DNA from: Gonocerus acuteangulatus
Taxonomy: Eukaryota > Arthropoda > Insecta > Hemiptera > Coreidae
Assembly (NCBI GenBank): GCA_946811695.1
Contig: OX328123.1
Span: 46,324,753-46,388,752 of the forward strand
DNA length: 64,000 bases
Reading direction: 5' to 3'
Under the pieces are notes generated by a model. It was not told where the DNA came from. It saw only the letters and a list, made by a program, of their open reading frames with translations, and did no database searches. The position numbers were made by a program, and so were the translations under genes. Shown here piece by piece: positions 10,430-22,620 of this stretch; within the stretch, counting starts at the first letter, position 1; the number at the start of each line of letters is the position of its first letter.

Positions 10430-12255
10430 AACTATTATGTGTAGAACACATTGTCAAATCTTTATTGACAGCCTGGAAGACAAGATACAATTCTAACCTC
10501 TCTAAGGGCGTGGAGTTAATTGAAGACGATGTAAACAGAAACATAAACACTATACTTATCTAAAAACGTCAGACTTCAATTTTGATTAATAGCTTAAAAA
10601 ATATCACATTTCCACTGATTCTAAGTCCTATTATCGTTAACTTCATCGCAATATATTAATCCCTTTCCGATTAAAACATAATTCTGTATGAATTTAAATC
10701 ATCACTTAAAAATGCAGCCTTTTAAATGTAATCATCAATATGAAGACATTCATAGTTATTTAATCGGATTTAATCCCACCCTGACGAGTTAATGCGTATG
10801 AAGGTAAAGATTTAAAAATTTATACAAATATCGTATTCCTAGATGGGAACTTCTGAAAAGAACATTAGTATTGTGTGGTTTGTTTTTGCTTTCTGAGCTG
10901 CTGTATTAGACCTCAACAGTATAAAAATATTTGTGAGAAGATAATCTTAACATTATGCACCTAGAAACAGAGGGCCGTAAGTGCTAAAATTAAATATATG
11001 GAGTAAGTGGCTTGATACCGTAGATGAGACACTAATCTGTTCAGTAGCACACGATTCCAATAGATTCATTGACTATAATGGTTATTATATCCATGGTTAC
11101 CACTACAAAGCAGGTGTAAGTAGCAAAGTTGGAGGAAATGGGGTGTAAGTGGATGTAGGGCAAAGCAAAAAATATTGCTATGATTTAGCAAAATTTTTAT
11201 GATTTGTGATTTTTCCCCCAAAATGTACACAATTATATGTAAAACAAGTTTTATCAACAAAACTTGGATGGAATTTTCAAATTAACCTGAACTTTAGGGA
11301 TCAACATCTCAAAACTAGTTTTTTCATACTTACACCCCTCTGCTTCTAGGCGCCACATATGAACACATAATATATTTCAATCATATCTAATATTCATTTT
11401 CCACTCCAGTCATTAACTATACGACTATCTCCTGATTTAAAAAATTCAATTTCACCAGAAGTACTGTAGTAGTGAAAAAATGGGAATAAGTTAAAGTTAG
11501 GTGGGATAAACAAAAAATAAAGAGAAAGAGAGAAACCTCTAGAGAAGAGCTATGTGCATTGATGTGAAAGACTGTTTGACTGGGAAAATTGGGCATTCCT
11601 GGGGATGGATAGGGTCAGCCAATAAACCTAAACCCTTGGGTTGTGGGATTGCTTCTTGTGGCAAACACTCTAAACAATACTCACTACTCTACATTCCCCT
11701 GATTTTAAGATATATAATGAATATAAACACATGTAAAACATTTTACAGTTTCATCTAGTTATTATCGTATATTTACAATTTTAAAAATCATAATTTTATT
11801 GACATAGAAAGTCCAGGAATTAATTAAAGTTAAAAATAGGGGTATCATAATTTATCTTTCATGATCAAAATATTTTTCATAGATCAACTTATTTAATAAC
11901 AATTTTCTCGCCGACTTAAATCTGACAAAAATACAATAATCACAACACCTAGGAAAGCAAGACAACTTAAATATGTTAGTAGTAGTTGTTGTTTTTGCAT
12001 AAACATGAATTCCTAGGTAGAATAATGAAGTAAATAATGCTGTACTTAATACAGTTAATATTAATGTTTTTAATTTAGTTAGTATTTTAAGTTTATGTCA
12101 AATAACATTAGAGTTAAAACCATTCATTATATCATGTACTTTGGAAATTGTTTTATTATTATTTCATTCTTAGAAAAATACCGTCCTGCAGATGTTGCTA
12201 ACTAAGCACATTCCTTGGAAGGTGAGATGTACCATTTCTGGATTTGGTTAAAAAA
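10430..12255. other. AT-rich stretch, no gene seen
   Basis: Short ORFs at 11066-11260 (minus) and 11552-11758 (plus) have no family motif or coding signature. I see nothing else. Confidence 0.5.
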
Positions 12256-12261
12256 ATCTTC

Positions 12262-12516
12262 ATATCGCACTAGTATTTCGAAAGTGACCAAACTCAAAAT
12301 AAAACTCAACTGAAAATATGTCACTCTTGCCAGTTTAGGGGGCATAGAATTAAGACAGGAAAAGTGACACAACTGCCCTCTGGTGTACAAGCTCTGTGCA
12401 TACAGTTTTGATGGTTGATGAATAGGTATTTACCATGTCTTTCATAGGCATAACTCAAACATCATTCATTAAATTCATTTTTGAGTTGTCACTTTATTAA
12501 TACTAGTGCGATATAT
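12262..12516. mobile_element. MITE with CTAGTATT termini, copy 1
   Basis: The left end ATATCGCACTAGTATT and AGTGAC are mirrored at the right (GTCACTTTATTAATACTAGT, then GCGATAT). The middle shares CATACAGTTTTGATGGTT and CCATGTCTTTCA with the copy at 38046-38273. It is about 255 bp with no ORF. TA-type target duplication suggests Tc1/mariner-like mobilisation, but this is tentative. Confidence 0.75.
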
Positions 12517-12764
12517 ACATAAAAAAACATGAATAGATTTAGTCTTTTTCATATGTAATGAACACCTGACTCAATGAACAGCAGAAGCCAATATTAGGAC
12601 CCAAGTTCAGCACCCCTTGAAGTTGCAGTAGTAACCAATGGCGGAGCCGGTTTAGTGGCTAAATTCAATTTGAAAATAATACAGTGTACACCCCGACTTC
12701 TAATAAACTGATTTAGTTTATTTATAAAACATATATCTGTCTTTAAATACACACGACGTACACG

Positions 12765-12910
12765 TTTCTTTACAAAACGACAGAAATTACGACCGCTATG
12801 AGTAAATCATTTGTGGTAGGGACCTGAAGTTGTTGGTAGAGACCTGAAGTGACGGTGATGGTACTGATGCAGTACCATCACCGTCTTGCCAAATCAATAT
12901 CTAGATATAT
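12765..12910. repeat. TA-ended repeat with a perfect 16-bp hairpin
   Basis: At 12851-12885 the arms GACGGTGATGGTACTG and CAGTACCATCACCGTC are exact reverse complements around ATG. A related copy without the left arm is at 27215-27300 (TGATGCAGTACAACCACCGT). Both run into AAATCAATRTCTA and a TA tract. Confidence 0.7.
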
Positions 12911-13730
12911 ATATGAATATATCCAAAATAAAATGAGGGTCAAAACGAAATGAGGGCGAATGAGTGAACACAAAAAGGGAACATAAATTGAAATAATGTA
13001 AGAAAATATAACTCAAATTTAACATCAAAAACCTTCTATTATAGAACTAAATGCAACATAATCGAGAGAAGATTACGGACGAATGACTCCTTAATTTTTA
13101 AAGTCGTCCACCATCCCCATCTTCTCTTCAACGATTTGCCAAAATAGGCAGAAAGCCAAGACATTCAATACATCAAGAAAACAAATTAAAACCCTGGAAG
13201 TAGAGCTAAATAACAGATAAGTACTCGTTGCTGGAGAGCTGAATTTATTATAAGTGCCCAGGCAATATACACTAATGAAGAACCTCTCTCACAAGTAATG
13301 GAGGTTTCAGATACTAATGTTATTCGACTTTCTTGTTAATGTCTTCCATATTCACTATATGGACTTTTATCTAACCAACAAGCTCTCAAATCCCCTTTCC
13401 TTTTAGCACTAAATATTATGAGGTAAGCTTTTCCAATTTTTATTAATTTTCCTAACTGATGAGTTAAAAAATCTTCTTTTTAGCGAATTTCCTCATAAAG
13501 ACGTACCCTTGGTACCACAATAGAAAATCTCTGACAATTCGTCCGACATTAGAGATTTTATTTATTTGAATCGTGGTAAGTAAAAAGCGATTATTCGAAA
13601 TCTAGTAAAATTTCTCACAAAAAAGAGAAAATTCAGTTGAAAATTTCGATCGGCCCATCTCTACCACTAGAAAAATGGTGCTTGAAGCGTTGGCTCGGTT
13701 GTAATATAATATTTCCAAATCCTTATTTGA
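12911..13730. other. AT-rich stretch, no gene seen
   Basis: No supported feature. Confidence 0.45.
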
Positions 13731-13790
13731 CATGGGCGTATATAAGGGGGGGGCTGCATCCCCCCTCGACATTTTGTTTTGGTGAGAACA
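13731..13790. mobile_element. hAT-type MITE, one end only
   Basis: CATGGGCGTATATAAG, a G-run and CTGCATCCCCCCTCGA match the terminus of copies 1-3. The other end is missing. Confidence 0.75.
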
Positions 13791-13799
13791 TCTCATTAA

Positions 13800-15470
13800 T
13801 AATAATCCTATAACAACGAGAAATGTCTTCGACATTTACCCTGGTCTACTAGCTGTCTAGAGGACCTTAAAACTCATCATTTTACACTAAAATATTTTAA
13901 ATTTTCCCTAGACCCCATACGCCTAGGGGCTCTTAACCCCCGAAATGATTTTCAGTATACTTTAGTGTTATTTGATGATTTATTTTAATAAAAGATGTAT
14001 TACTTTCATGCTAAGATTGTGCCGTTCCTTGTGAATTGGACGCTCAACAATACCCCCATTTTAATTATATGCATTTGGCTCGTAAAATTAAAGTTTACTT
14101 AGTTAGTTAAATTATATTTTGGAGAACATGTTCTTAGTTTACTCTTCAGAACATGTCGACTCTCTTGAAAATAGGCTGACAAGAAAATAAAATAATCTTA
14201 AAATGAAGAAACCATTTAAATTGACAGCTGATCAATTTAATAGAAAATATAATAATAATGCAGTCACATGTAGTATAAATTTAACAATATCAAGTGAATT
14301 GTATAAAATAAAGTAAAAATAAGTAAACTTCAACTTTAAAAAAATATTTTATTAATGAAAAATTATATAGAGAGAATTTTATTCAGAATGATAATTTCGT
14401 ATATAGCTTATTTTTATTTGAATGATTTATGTATGAAAGTGCCATATAATTTAGTAAATCAAATAAATGTGTACAACTTTTTTATATAGCTAAATTTATT
14501 TTAAAGGGTTTTTATTGGTAGTAATCACTTTATAACAAATTATGTAGACAGATATAAATAATCCTAACGATAAATGCTTGCTAAAAACAATTTTTTTTAT
14601 AGTTCAATTTAAACTTAAACGTATTTTTATTAAAGTAATGGTTGGTACAATTTCTCTTGTTCATTGTCATAAGCATATATTAACAAGTTTATTCGCCCAG
14701 TTTTTGTTTTTCTTTTCAAAATTTCTCGTCGGCAAAACATCATTGATGTCAGAAAGAAAATCCTCCCTATACTGAGGGTGGAATGGCCCAGAACAAATAT
14801 ATCTCGGACTAGGACCTGCCAACGTCGAATACATGCTAATTTCCATGCAATTAACGAACTTTCCCACACAGCACAACGCTACCCCTTGCATTTTCAATTT
14901 GGTATAGTGATTATGGAAACTTCCTAATTAGATTAAAATACAATTCGCAAGCCATTCTGCATAGGTACGTAGTTGTGCAACACAAACGGGACTTTTCACA
15001 CACATCCATTGTAGGTGATTTGTTTGCATCTGAAATTGCAGTAGTCGATGCTATTTTTCATTAGTTCTTGGAATGGATGTTTCTCTACTGGCATGGATTT
15101 CAATTAATTTATCAAGAGTTGTTGTAGAAATTGTTGTTTTTTATTATAATTTAGTAACATTATGTTTTTTGACATTTTCGTATATTTGATTTAATGCCTT
15201 TTCTAGTATCTATTAGTAAAATTTTACCCTTTAAAATAATTCGACCAATGATACTTGAATTAACTCATAAGAAGTATATACAACAAATTGCTGCGTTAAT
15301 GTCATATTATACACATCAACCGAAAAAATATGCAATATTTTAAACAATGTTAGATTACCGTTAGCATTCGTGAAAAATAATCTAGTAATGACTCCACTTT
15401 TTCAAACCTCCAAACATCAAATATCCATTTTATGAACCATTGACTATGGCTGAATTAAAATAGATTCTTT
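13800..15470. other. AT-rich stretch, no gene seen
   Basis: Three overlapping short ORFs at 14578-14897 look like chance. No domain or repeat is recognised. Confidence 0.5.
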
Positions 15471-15539
15471 AATTTATTCTTGAAAGCACTGCTTCAGAAC
15501 AACATGTAAAACACTACAAGATCCTAAAAATTTTTCCTA

Positions 15540-15830
15540 GCCAAGTGCTGACTGTCTTCTTCAAATTGTATAATAATGCCTTCAGAACTGGCAATTATCA
15601 TCAGACACTTGTTTTTGTTTTTTTTTGTACATACAATAGGTGCTCCTACTGGTAAGGTCATGAGCACCATATATCTGTTAATTTACGAACAAAAAAAAAA
15701 CAATAAGGACAGTATCTCACCTGATAATTATAGACTAACAGCTCTAACAAACTGTATTTTTAAGCTTTTCGGAAGACATTATTGAGGTTCTTTGAGAAAA
15801 ATCAACTCCTGTTAGTATAATTCCATGGAT
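15540..15830 (+). pseudogene. LINE reverse transcriptase fragment, frameshifted
   Basis: Two nearby frames carry the start of a LINE RT domain: LTVFFKLYNNAFRTGNY (15547-15597), then after a frame change SPDNYRLTALTNCIFKLFGR (from 15717). The spacing between the tG-x-P-type block and the P..YR..aLt..l.K.fer block is normal for non-LTR RT, but the sequence between is scrambled. A decayed fragment. Confidence 0.6.
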
Positions 15831-15835
15831 TATTG

Positions 15836-16095
15836 GTGCTAGCGCCTTCGATTCTCGGTGCTAATGGCTTAGAATTCGGTGCTATCGCCTTCGATTCTCG
15901 GTGCTAATGGCTTAGAATTCGGTGCTAAGCCTTCGATTCTCGGTGCTAATGGCTTAGAATTCGGTGCTATCGCCTTCGATTCTCGGTGCTAATGGCTTAG
16001 AATTTGGTGCTAGTGCCTTCGATTCTCGGTGCAAATGGCTTAGAATTCGGTGCTATCGCCATCGATTCTCGGTGCTAATGGCATAGAATTCGGTA
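15836..16095 (+). repeat. 43-bp minisatellite, about 6 units
   Basis: The unit alternates TCGGTGCTAATGGCTTAGAA with TTCGGTGCTATCGCCTTCGA. Units differ by a few substitutions and one short deletion. Both half-units begin with CGGTGCTA, so the 43-mer may derive from an older 20-23-bp repeat. Confidence 0.92.
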
Positions 16096-16372
16096 AGTCG
16101 TAAAAAATAATAAATAAACGCTTTCGTTTTCGCGATTATGCATTAAACCATCGTAGGTAACTGAAGAAGAAAGAATACGTTAACAGAAAAAAACGATTTA
16201 TTTGAAGGGCTTGTTCACCTGTATTCCCCACATTACATCAAATTATTGCTAAGACTTTTTTTTTTATTTATTTTAAATCAATTCTGTAAGCAAAGCATTT
16301 TGGATCTGGGCAAATTAAGTATTTATCTGATACATGCTTTTATATTATTATTTTTAGATAACTCACTGATAC

Positions 16373-16376
<4 letters not shown>

Positions 16377-16416
<40 letters not shown>
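16377..16416 (+). repeat. Poly(A) run of about 38
   Basis: It may be the tail of an old retroposon, but no body is recognised upstream. Confidence 0.85.
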
Positions 16417-16418
<2 letters not shown>

Positions 16419-16419
16419 A

Positions 16420-17300
16420 TCCTAATTATCTATATTAACCTTAGTCCTGTGATAGGTAGAAGTGTCTAGCAGAGGAAAGTCCCTGCGCCACAATAGGTAT
16501 TAAGAAAGAGTGGCTTCCTGTAAATATCTCGGCGGTAACAGCTTTGAAACAGATGAATGTAAAAAAAAAATTTAAGTAAATAGTTTATTGTAGTCGTTAC
16601 TTATCTTAAGAATATGCTCATGTGCTCAATATATCCTAATGCAAAATTAAACTTAATTACTATTATTTTTAATATTTTATACGTATTAGTATTTTTTCAT
16701 TAATTTTTAATGATATTAAATGACATAACATGAGCAAATGTAAATACACAGGTTAAAACATCACTTATTACTTTATACTCTATATGGATAATACATCTTC
16801 AATGCAGGTCGTGTGTTATCGCTTCTAAGGACAAACTCTAAGTTACCGAGCACTAAGTTGGCCTCCAAGTAGGGACTCCTATAAATTTATTATCAATCCC
16901 TCCCATGAAGTGTTTACCAAAACTAGGACTAACTTACCGACATATCAGGGGAAGCTAACCAGCAGACTGGATATATTATCATTTCATTGTTAAGATACAC
17001 AGCTTCTCCTAGGCTTTCGCTCTAGAGTTAATTCTAAGATTAGTATTTATGGATTCGCCTGAAGAGTATAATTATTCAACAAGCATGGATGAAACGGTGA
17101 AGGAATTATTTCCACGTTTTATGTCTCTCTCTCTCGCATTCACGCTGAAGGATCGAAACAGGGAAAGCTTAGCAGTAAAGCAGTAAATCTCGTCTAAAGA
17201 AAAATACAACACCATTACTAGAAAGAGAAAAACGTTCTGTACGCAGGAGCTCCATTTCAAAGCATATTCATTAGCAAGTTGGTTTGGTTACGGCGAATAC
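16420..17300. other. Unrecognised sequence
   Basis: Moderate complexity, no convincing ORF. Confidence 0.4.
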
Positions 17301-17309
17301 CAGACGGTA

Positions 17310-17400
17310 GAGATGGCCGATCTGAATCGATCATTAGAAAGATCGATCTTTTAATGAATCGATCTTCAAAGGCCGATCTTTTAATGAATCCATCTACCTA
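17310..17400. repeat. GATCGATCTTTTAATGAATC repeats
   Basis: Two to three direct copies of GATCTTTTAATGAATC separated by 20-30 bases, containing GATCGATC palindromes. Confidence 0.65.
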
Positions 17401-17773
17401 GAATGCCGTTCAATAAAGTTTTTTTTTTTTTTTTTTTTCAAAGGATGATATGAAAAGATATGAAAAAACCGGAGAGAAAGCTAAGTACCCACCATGCATT
17501 GGCTCTTATTCAGCCGAGCCTTGCTCCTAGACTGGCTTTGGAAAGCAGCCAAGGACTGTAGGGCTGCTGTTATTTTTTTTTTATTTTTTATTTTTTTTCA
17601 TTTTTTTTTTTTTTTTTTTTTTAATATTCATATACTTAGTCACACCTCTCTTTATAAAACAATAACATTATACAACGACTCAATACCTTCCGTCTTTCCA
17701 ACTGGAAGAACCATTTTTCTCTATAATTATTATTTTATTCAAATTTTTTTTGTTTCTCATTTAAACATATAAA

Positions 17774-17895
17774 TAGGTGGTGGCTTTTCTTTCGAAAAAA
17801 AGAAAAGGCATCACCCCTATCCTGGCTAGAAAAGGGTGGTAACCTATAGATAACCCGTCCTAAAATTCATAGTTAATAATAAACGGACGTTGAAA
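17774..17895 (+). mobile_element. SINE-B, 5'-truncated copy
   Basis: Begins at GGTGGTGGCTTTTC and continues AAAGAAAAGGCATCA, GGTAACCTATAGATAACCC, TTAATAATAAA. It matches the bodies at 24234 and 47733 but lacks the tRNA-like head. Confidence 0.82.
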
Positions 17896-18508
17896 TTTAA
17901 ATTAATTTTAAATTAAACACATAAATAAACCTATACGTTTATATAATAATACCCATATATTTCAATCTGATGTAACAGGAGTAGTTTCATTTTATATTAT
18001 TGTTGATTAAAAATAGTCTTAAATATTTCTACTTTTAGGTTACAGATATATTAGAACAACATGAAACTGATTGTATCGTGGAAATTTCTCTATCCTCTTT
18101 TTGCAAAGTTCGCTCTTGGAAACACTATAACAATGATTCTCATTTTCTTGCATATTTCTACTAAAATACTCATTTTACTGTTAAATGCAATTAATAACAA
18201 TATAAAAAGTGAGTTAAACAGCTATAAAAACTCGTTCAAATGAACAAAACTAAGACATTTGAAGATTTAAGCACTTATTTATCCGGTTACCCATCCAAAA
18301 TTCCCCTCCTCCTTTCCTCTCTTCCTTTTTCTCCTTTTTTGCCTTTGGAAATTTGCTTCAGAACCTTTTCCGAAGGATAGAATACGTTGTTAAAAATGAA
18401 CTCTCACAGCGCAGCGGGAAAACAAGAAATAAAGGATCACCTGTTTAGACTAATTAGTATTATATTTTTTCTACAATATCATAAAGCTTGCTCTTGAAAC
18501 TTAATATT

Positions 18509-18509
18509 G

Positions 18510-18559
<50 letters not shown>
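18509..18559. repeat. (TA)n microsatellite
   Basis: TA array. Confidence 0.95.
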
Positions 18560-18561
<2 letters not shown>

Positions 18562-18625
18562 AGAGAGAGACATGTCATTTCAATAGACCGAACAATCCTC
18601 ATATCCAAAAGAATAGAGGCAATAA

Positions 18626-18821
18626 CGGGGTCTCCCGTAGTCTAGTGGCTAGCGCGCTGGATTCATAAGCGGGAGATGGTGGGTTCGATTCCCATCTCCG
18701 GCAGGAATTTTCTCATCTCAAGGCTCGCTGGGAAAATTCCTCGCTGCACCCTGGATGTCGGCGCTAATGACCTAGTAGTTGATGCGCCGTAAAAAAAAAA
18801 AAAAAATAATAATAAAAAAAA
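18626..18821 (+). mobile_element. SINE-A, full copy (tRNA-derived)
   Basis: It is flanked by a 14-bp duplication AATAGAGGCAATAA (18612-18625 and 18822-18835). The head is tRNA-like with A box TAGTCTAGTGGC and a perfect B box GGTTCGATTCC, so it carries an internal RNA polymerase III promoter. The body holds a 9-bp hairpin (GGAATTTTC with GAAAATTCC). The tail is GGCGC, TAATGACC, GATGCGCC and an A-run, shared with the LINE at 3459. TCCCGTGGTCTAGTGGCTAG in related copies resembles tRNA-Glu most, but the anticodon region has diverged. It is not a functional tRNA gene. Confidence 0.93.
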
Positions 18822-19189
18822 AATAGAGGCAATAAAATACACGATTTTTTAAAGAGAGCGATAAAAAAATATTTAAAAGAAAGAACAAATAAATAAAAAT
18901 ATTTCTCATTTTATATAAGAAAAGAGAAGAAACGCAGAGAAGTTCTTATCATCGGTCCGTAAATATCTCCATTACGATACTATTTACAATAGATTGAAAA
19001 TAAAAAAGCTATTTGTATGAGTAGCTGTATTGAAAGCGCATTATTCGGCCTGGAAGAGCAGAAGGGTTATGATTTTCGTGAGGGCTATTGTCTCTGAAGC
19101 GTAGTCTCTCTCCTAAATCTATCCTAAACTCATATTGGGATTATTTACTCTCTCTTTCCAACATCAATAACTAATCTATGCTTTATTTT

Positions 19190-19192
19190 TAT

Positions 19193-19272
<80 letters not shown>
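19190..19272. repeat. (TA)n microsatellite
   Basis: TA array with two TACA breaks. Confidence 0.95.
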
Positions 19273-19548
19273 TTATGTATTTTATTGATGTTCGAAACAA
19301 TAAACTAACAGAAATAACGTAGGCTTCTCAAGTACTCCTCCTCGTTTACTGTAATTTGGTGACATTCTAAATTCATTAATCTAATACAGTGTTGACCTTT
19401 CTAAAGTACAAGAAGGCTGAGAACCTGCCCCTTTTCGAGGACATGAGTTTAAAAGAAAATTTAACTGCTCATTACATATTTTTAGGAATTTTGTGGAAAA
19501 AAAAAGAAGAAGGAACCTTTATATATTAAGTCAACTAAACGGCCATCT

Positions 19549-19832
19549 AAATACACACATATGCCTTGTATTATTAAATATCTATATAAATACACACATA
19601 TGCCTTGTATTATTAAATTTGTATTATATAAATACACACATATGCCTTGTATTATTAAATATGTAGTATATAAATACACACATATGCCTTGTATTATTAA
19701 ATATGTAGTATATAAATACACACATATGCCTTGTATTATTAAATATGGAGTATATAAATACACACATATGCCTTGTATTATTAAATATGTAGTATATAAA
19801 TACACACATATGCCTTGTATTATTAAATATGT
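19549..19832 (+). repeat. 42-bp tandem repeat, about 7 units
   Basis: The unit contains ATACACACATATGCCTTGTA and TTATTAAATATGTAGTATAT. Because 42 is a multiple of 3, several frames stay open as artefactual repeat ORFs. Units are nearly identical; the first two are variants. Confidence 0.95.
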
Positions 19833-19937
19833 ACATAAATGTTCTATCCTCCTCTGTTTTCTTATTTTAGTTCTTTATAATGCGTGTTCTCACTCACTCG
19901 GAATCCTTAGATCAGGAAAGAAACGGCGGTCAAATTA

Positions 19938-19938
19938 G

Positions 19939-19975
<37 letters not shown>

Positions 19976-19976
19976 T
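19938..19976. repeat. (TA)n(TG)n microsatellite
   Basis: Compound TA/TG tract. Confidence 0.9.
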
Positions 19977-20131
19977 TGTGGGTATGAAATACGCGCAGAA
20001 AAATCGTAACGCTTACGTTTTCGTGTTTATAGCCTTGTTATTTATTTTACGTAGGGAAACAAATTAAACATTTTTTATCTGTAATCGTTCCCGAGCAAAG
20101 TGAATAAAACTAGTTTTACTAACTATTTTTT

Positions 20132-20310
20132 GGGGGGTCTCCCGTGGTCTAGTGGCTAGCGCCTTGGATTCATAAGCGGGAGACGTTGGGTTCGATTCCC
20201 ACCTCCGGCAGGAATTTTCTCATCTCAGGGCTCGCTGGGAAAATTCCTCGCTTCACCCGGGATGTCGGGCTAATGACCTAGATGTAGGTGCGCCATAAAA
20301 AAAAAACAAA
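20132..20310 (+). mobile_element. SINE-A, copy 2
   Basis: GGGGTCTCCCGTGGTCTAGT head, B box GGTTCGATTCC, GGAATTTTC hairpin and A-tail as in the copy at 18626. One base of the tail stem is deleted (GGGCTAATGACC). An imperfect flanking duplication AACTATTTTT / AACTAATTTT is present. Confidence 0.9.
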
Positions 20311-20319
20311 AAAAACTAA

Positions 20320-20890
20320 TTTTCAGCTCGGATACTTAATAACGATGGATGTTTGAAATTCATACAAACTATGATATTTAAATTTTTGTTACGTTCGGAG
20401 TTAAGAAAGTTTTAGAACAAAAAAAAAATATTCAGACATGAGCTTTTTTGGAGTTTGTTATATTTTGTTAAATATCTGGAGGAAAAACCATTAGGATTCG
20501 AGGTAAGTAAACGGCAACCAATCAATAGCTCACTAAATTCCACAAAAAACATTTTGGCATGGAACGATCTCAGGCTGAGAAATGAGACCTTAAAACATGA
20601 ATGTGTTGATTTCTTTGCAATGGACGGTTCTTTGTGTTCCTTTTCCTCGTTCTTTGTGTTCGATATGTTGCTTGTTGTTTTTATGATTGATTTTTACAGA
20701 AAAATTCATTTCATATTGAAACAAGATACTTAAAATGACAACGAAGAAGACGAAGTCCCCACCCCCCAATTCTCCCCGTACATCTCGCTTCCAATCCTTC
20801 GAAATAACACAAGGGATAAGACATTATAGAAAAGTCATAAGATGACGCACTCTTTTGCATTAAAATCAAAATCTATATCTGCTTATTACA
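20320..20890. other. Unrecognised sequence
   Basis: The ORF at 20455-20733 (92 codons) has no recognised domain and biased composition; probably chance. Confidence 0.4.
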
Positions 20891-20893
20891 ACA

Positions 20894-21498
20894 CTAGCTG
20901 AATGCCCGTGTTTGGTCACGGCAGATAATTGGTTACTTTATTACGTTAAATAATGTAACAAAATTAACGCTACTATGTATATAATTGTGTGCAGTTTATC
21001 GTAGCACGGTTCCCGTTATGCTATCCGGACTGGGCGCTCCGGACCAGTGTCAAGAAACAGATAACCTAGAGATAACCCGTTATCTATAGATTACCAGTAA
21101 CAGGAGTTTAAGGGGTTGGGATATTATTACCTCGGATAGACCATCACCAGGTACAGGGTAAACTCTATGAGGGACAAAATCACAGTTTATTTCTCGCAAT
21201 TCAACGTCTGCCATCATAGTTAAAATAAAGCTCAAATAGAAATAATATTATGAAATAAATACAGTACGCTAACAGCTGACCTGTCGTCCTAGCAACGCTT
21301 GCCTGCTCTCAACCAAATAAAAATTAAAACCTTTAAAAATACATAAAAATTCGAATATCAAAAAATCCTTCCTTAAAGAGTGTTCACGTTCTAAAGGGAG
21401 TGTCCATGCAAAATTTCAATTTTTTCTGCCAAGTGGTTTGGGCTGTGCGATGATAGGTCAGTGAGTGAGTGAGTGGTATTTGAGAAATATATAGTAGA
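20894..21498 (-). mobile_element. Complete non-autonomous Helitron (605 bp)
   Basis: On the minus strand it begins TCTACTATATATTTCTC after an A. It ends with a hairpin (TGCCGTG, loop ACCAAA, CACGGGCA) followed by TTCAG and the terminal CTAG, with T as the next base. A 5' TC, a 3' hairpin about 5 bases before CTRR and insertion between A and T with no duplication are the Helitron hallmarks. There is no Rep/helicase ORF. The relative at 8329 shares the 5' end and body. Confidence 0.85.
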
Positions 21499-21499
21499 T

Positions 21500-21889
21500 A
21501 GTCCCTTCGCCTTAAATACAATGGTTTATCAATATTGATTATTGATTAAAATAACATATCGTCACAAATATATTTAGCAGCCTTCCGGTGTATTGTCGGA
21601 AAGACAGATGGTTTCACTAGAGCGAGAGTGAGAGCTGGTCGTGTTGATAGAGCCATTTCTAATGCAAACCCCGACACTTTGTTTCTGAATTTCTCTGAAG
21701 GAAATTCTGAATAAATTTGAATAACATTTCGCCGCATTTGCCCACTGAAGTGGAACCACCCTTTGCTTCCTATGCTCTTTCCTCTCAGCCCAAAACCCCT
21801 CCTGACATACCTCAGTAAAGTTATATGTAAATATTTAACGGTAAAGATTTATTTATGTACATGTTTACAAAAATTTTAGCATCAACATG

Positions 21890-21893
<4 letters not shown>
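21500..21893. other. Unrecognised sequence
   Basis: Two overlapping minus-strand ORFs of about 60 codons have no family motif. Confidence 0.4.

Positions 21894-21967
<74 letters not shown>
21894..21967. repeat. (TA)n microsatellite
   Basis: TA array. Confidence 0.95.
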
Positions 21968-22434
21968 CACACATACGGATCTCCACGCCAGATAGGTGAT
22001 TTGCTTGCATAATTAGTGAATGTTTATGATTAACATAAAAGAAAAACAACTACGTTTAAATCAAGTATTTAAAATATAAAATAAACACTAACATACACAA
22101 TAAATTTAACGTGGAAATAAGATATATAAAATATTTAAATAAATAAATACAATTAAAGTATAAAACATATAAAAATTATAATAAAATAATATATTGTAAT
22201 ATAACTAATAGAATATTCTATGGTTTATTATAATATCAAAATCGTTAAATTTGTCTAGGAATGCTCAATGAGAGGCCTTTACTTTCTTAACATTCGCACT
22301 CGCTTCATTTTTGAAGGTTTGAGTCATATTTCGTCATACAGTGTCATTTTACGGAGGTGTAGCAGATTAGTAACAACGTGTGAGTTTTTTTTTTTTTAAA
22401 TATAGTTCAGACATTTCATACGGAATAGTAAATA

Positions 22435-22620
22435 GTCTCATGTTTTGCATTCTGATAGTAAGTGTTTAATTGTTAGTTACCTATTGCATGTCTGACATAT
22501 TGGACCGTTTTGTTATGAGATGGGAAATGCTTATTTCCAATTCTCAGCCTTTTAATTATTACTTCAAGACGTCTTGTTAACTGCGTGCAAGGTTGCCATT
22601 TATGAGTACTGACTTTTATC
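22435..22620 (-). pseudogene. LINE ORF2 C-terminal remnant (I-clade), frameshifted
   Basis: Minus-strand pieces RLRIGNKHF and then, after a frame change, PICQTCN and LTIKHLLSEC reproduce the order of the C-terminal module seen intact at 3770-4165 and 39214-39527. At least one frameshift and one stop are present. Confidence 0.6.

Noticed and set aside
10251..10496. ORF with a long YIYI run (similar at 27154, 31656 and 60662)
   Set aside because: Translation of (TA)n microsatellites.
18626..18700. Functional tRNA gene (similar hits at 20132, 26820, 24240, 31440)
   Set aside because: All are heads of dispersed SINEs with tails and target duplications, and the anticodon arms are mismatched.
19482..19938. 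ORFs of 70-125 codons on both strands
   Set aside because: Generated by the 42-bp tandem repeat.
21062..21115. Possible SINE-B fragment (GATAACCTAGAGATAACCCG) inside the Helitron
   Set aside because: Only a short similarity, and it is part of the Helitron body with no boundaries.
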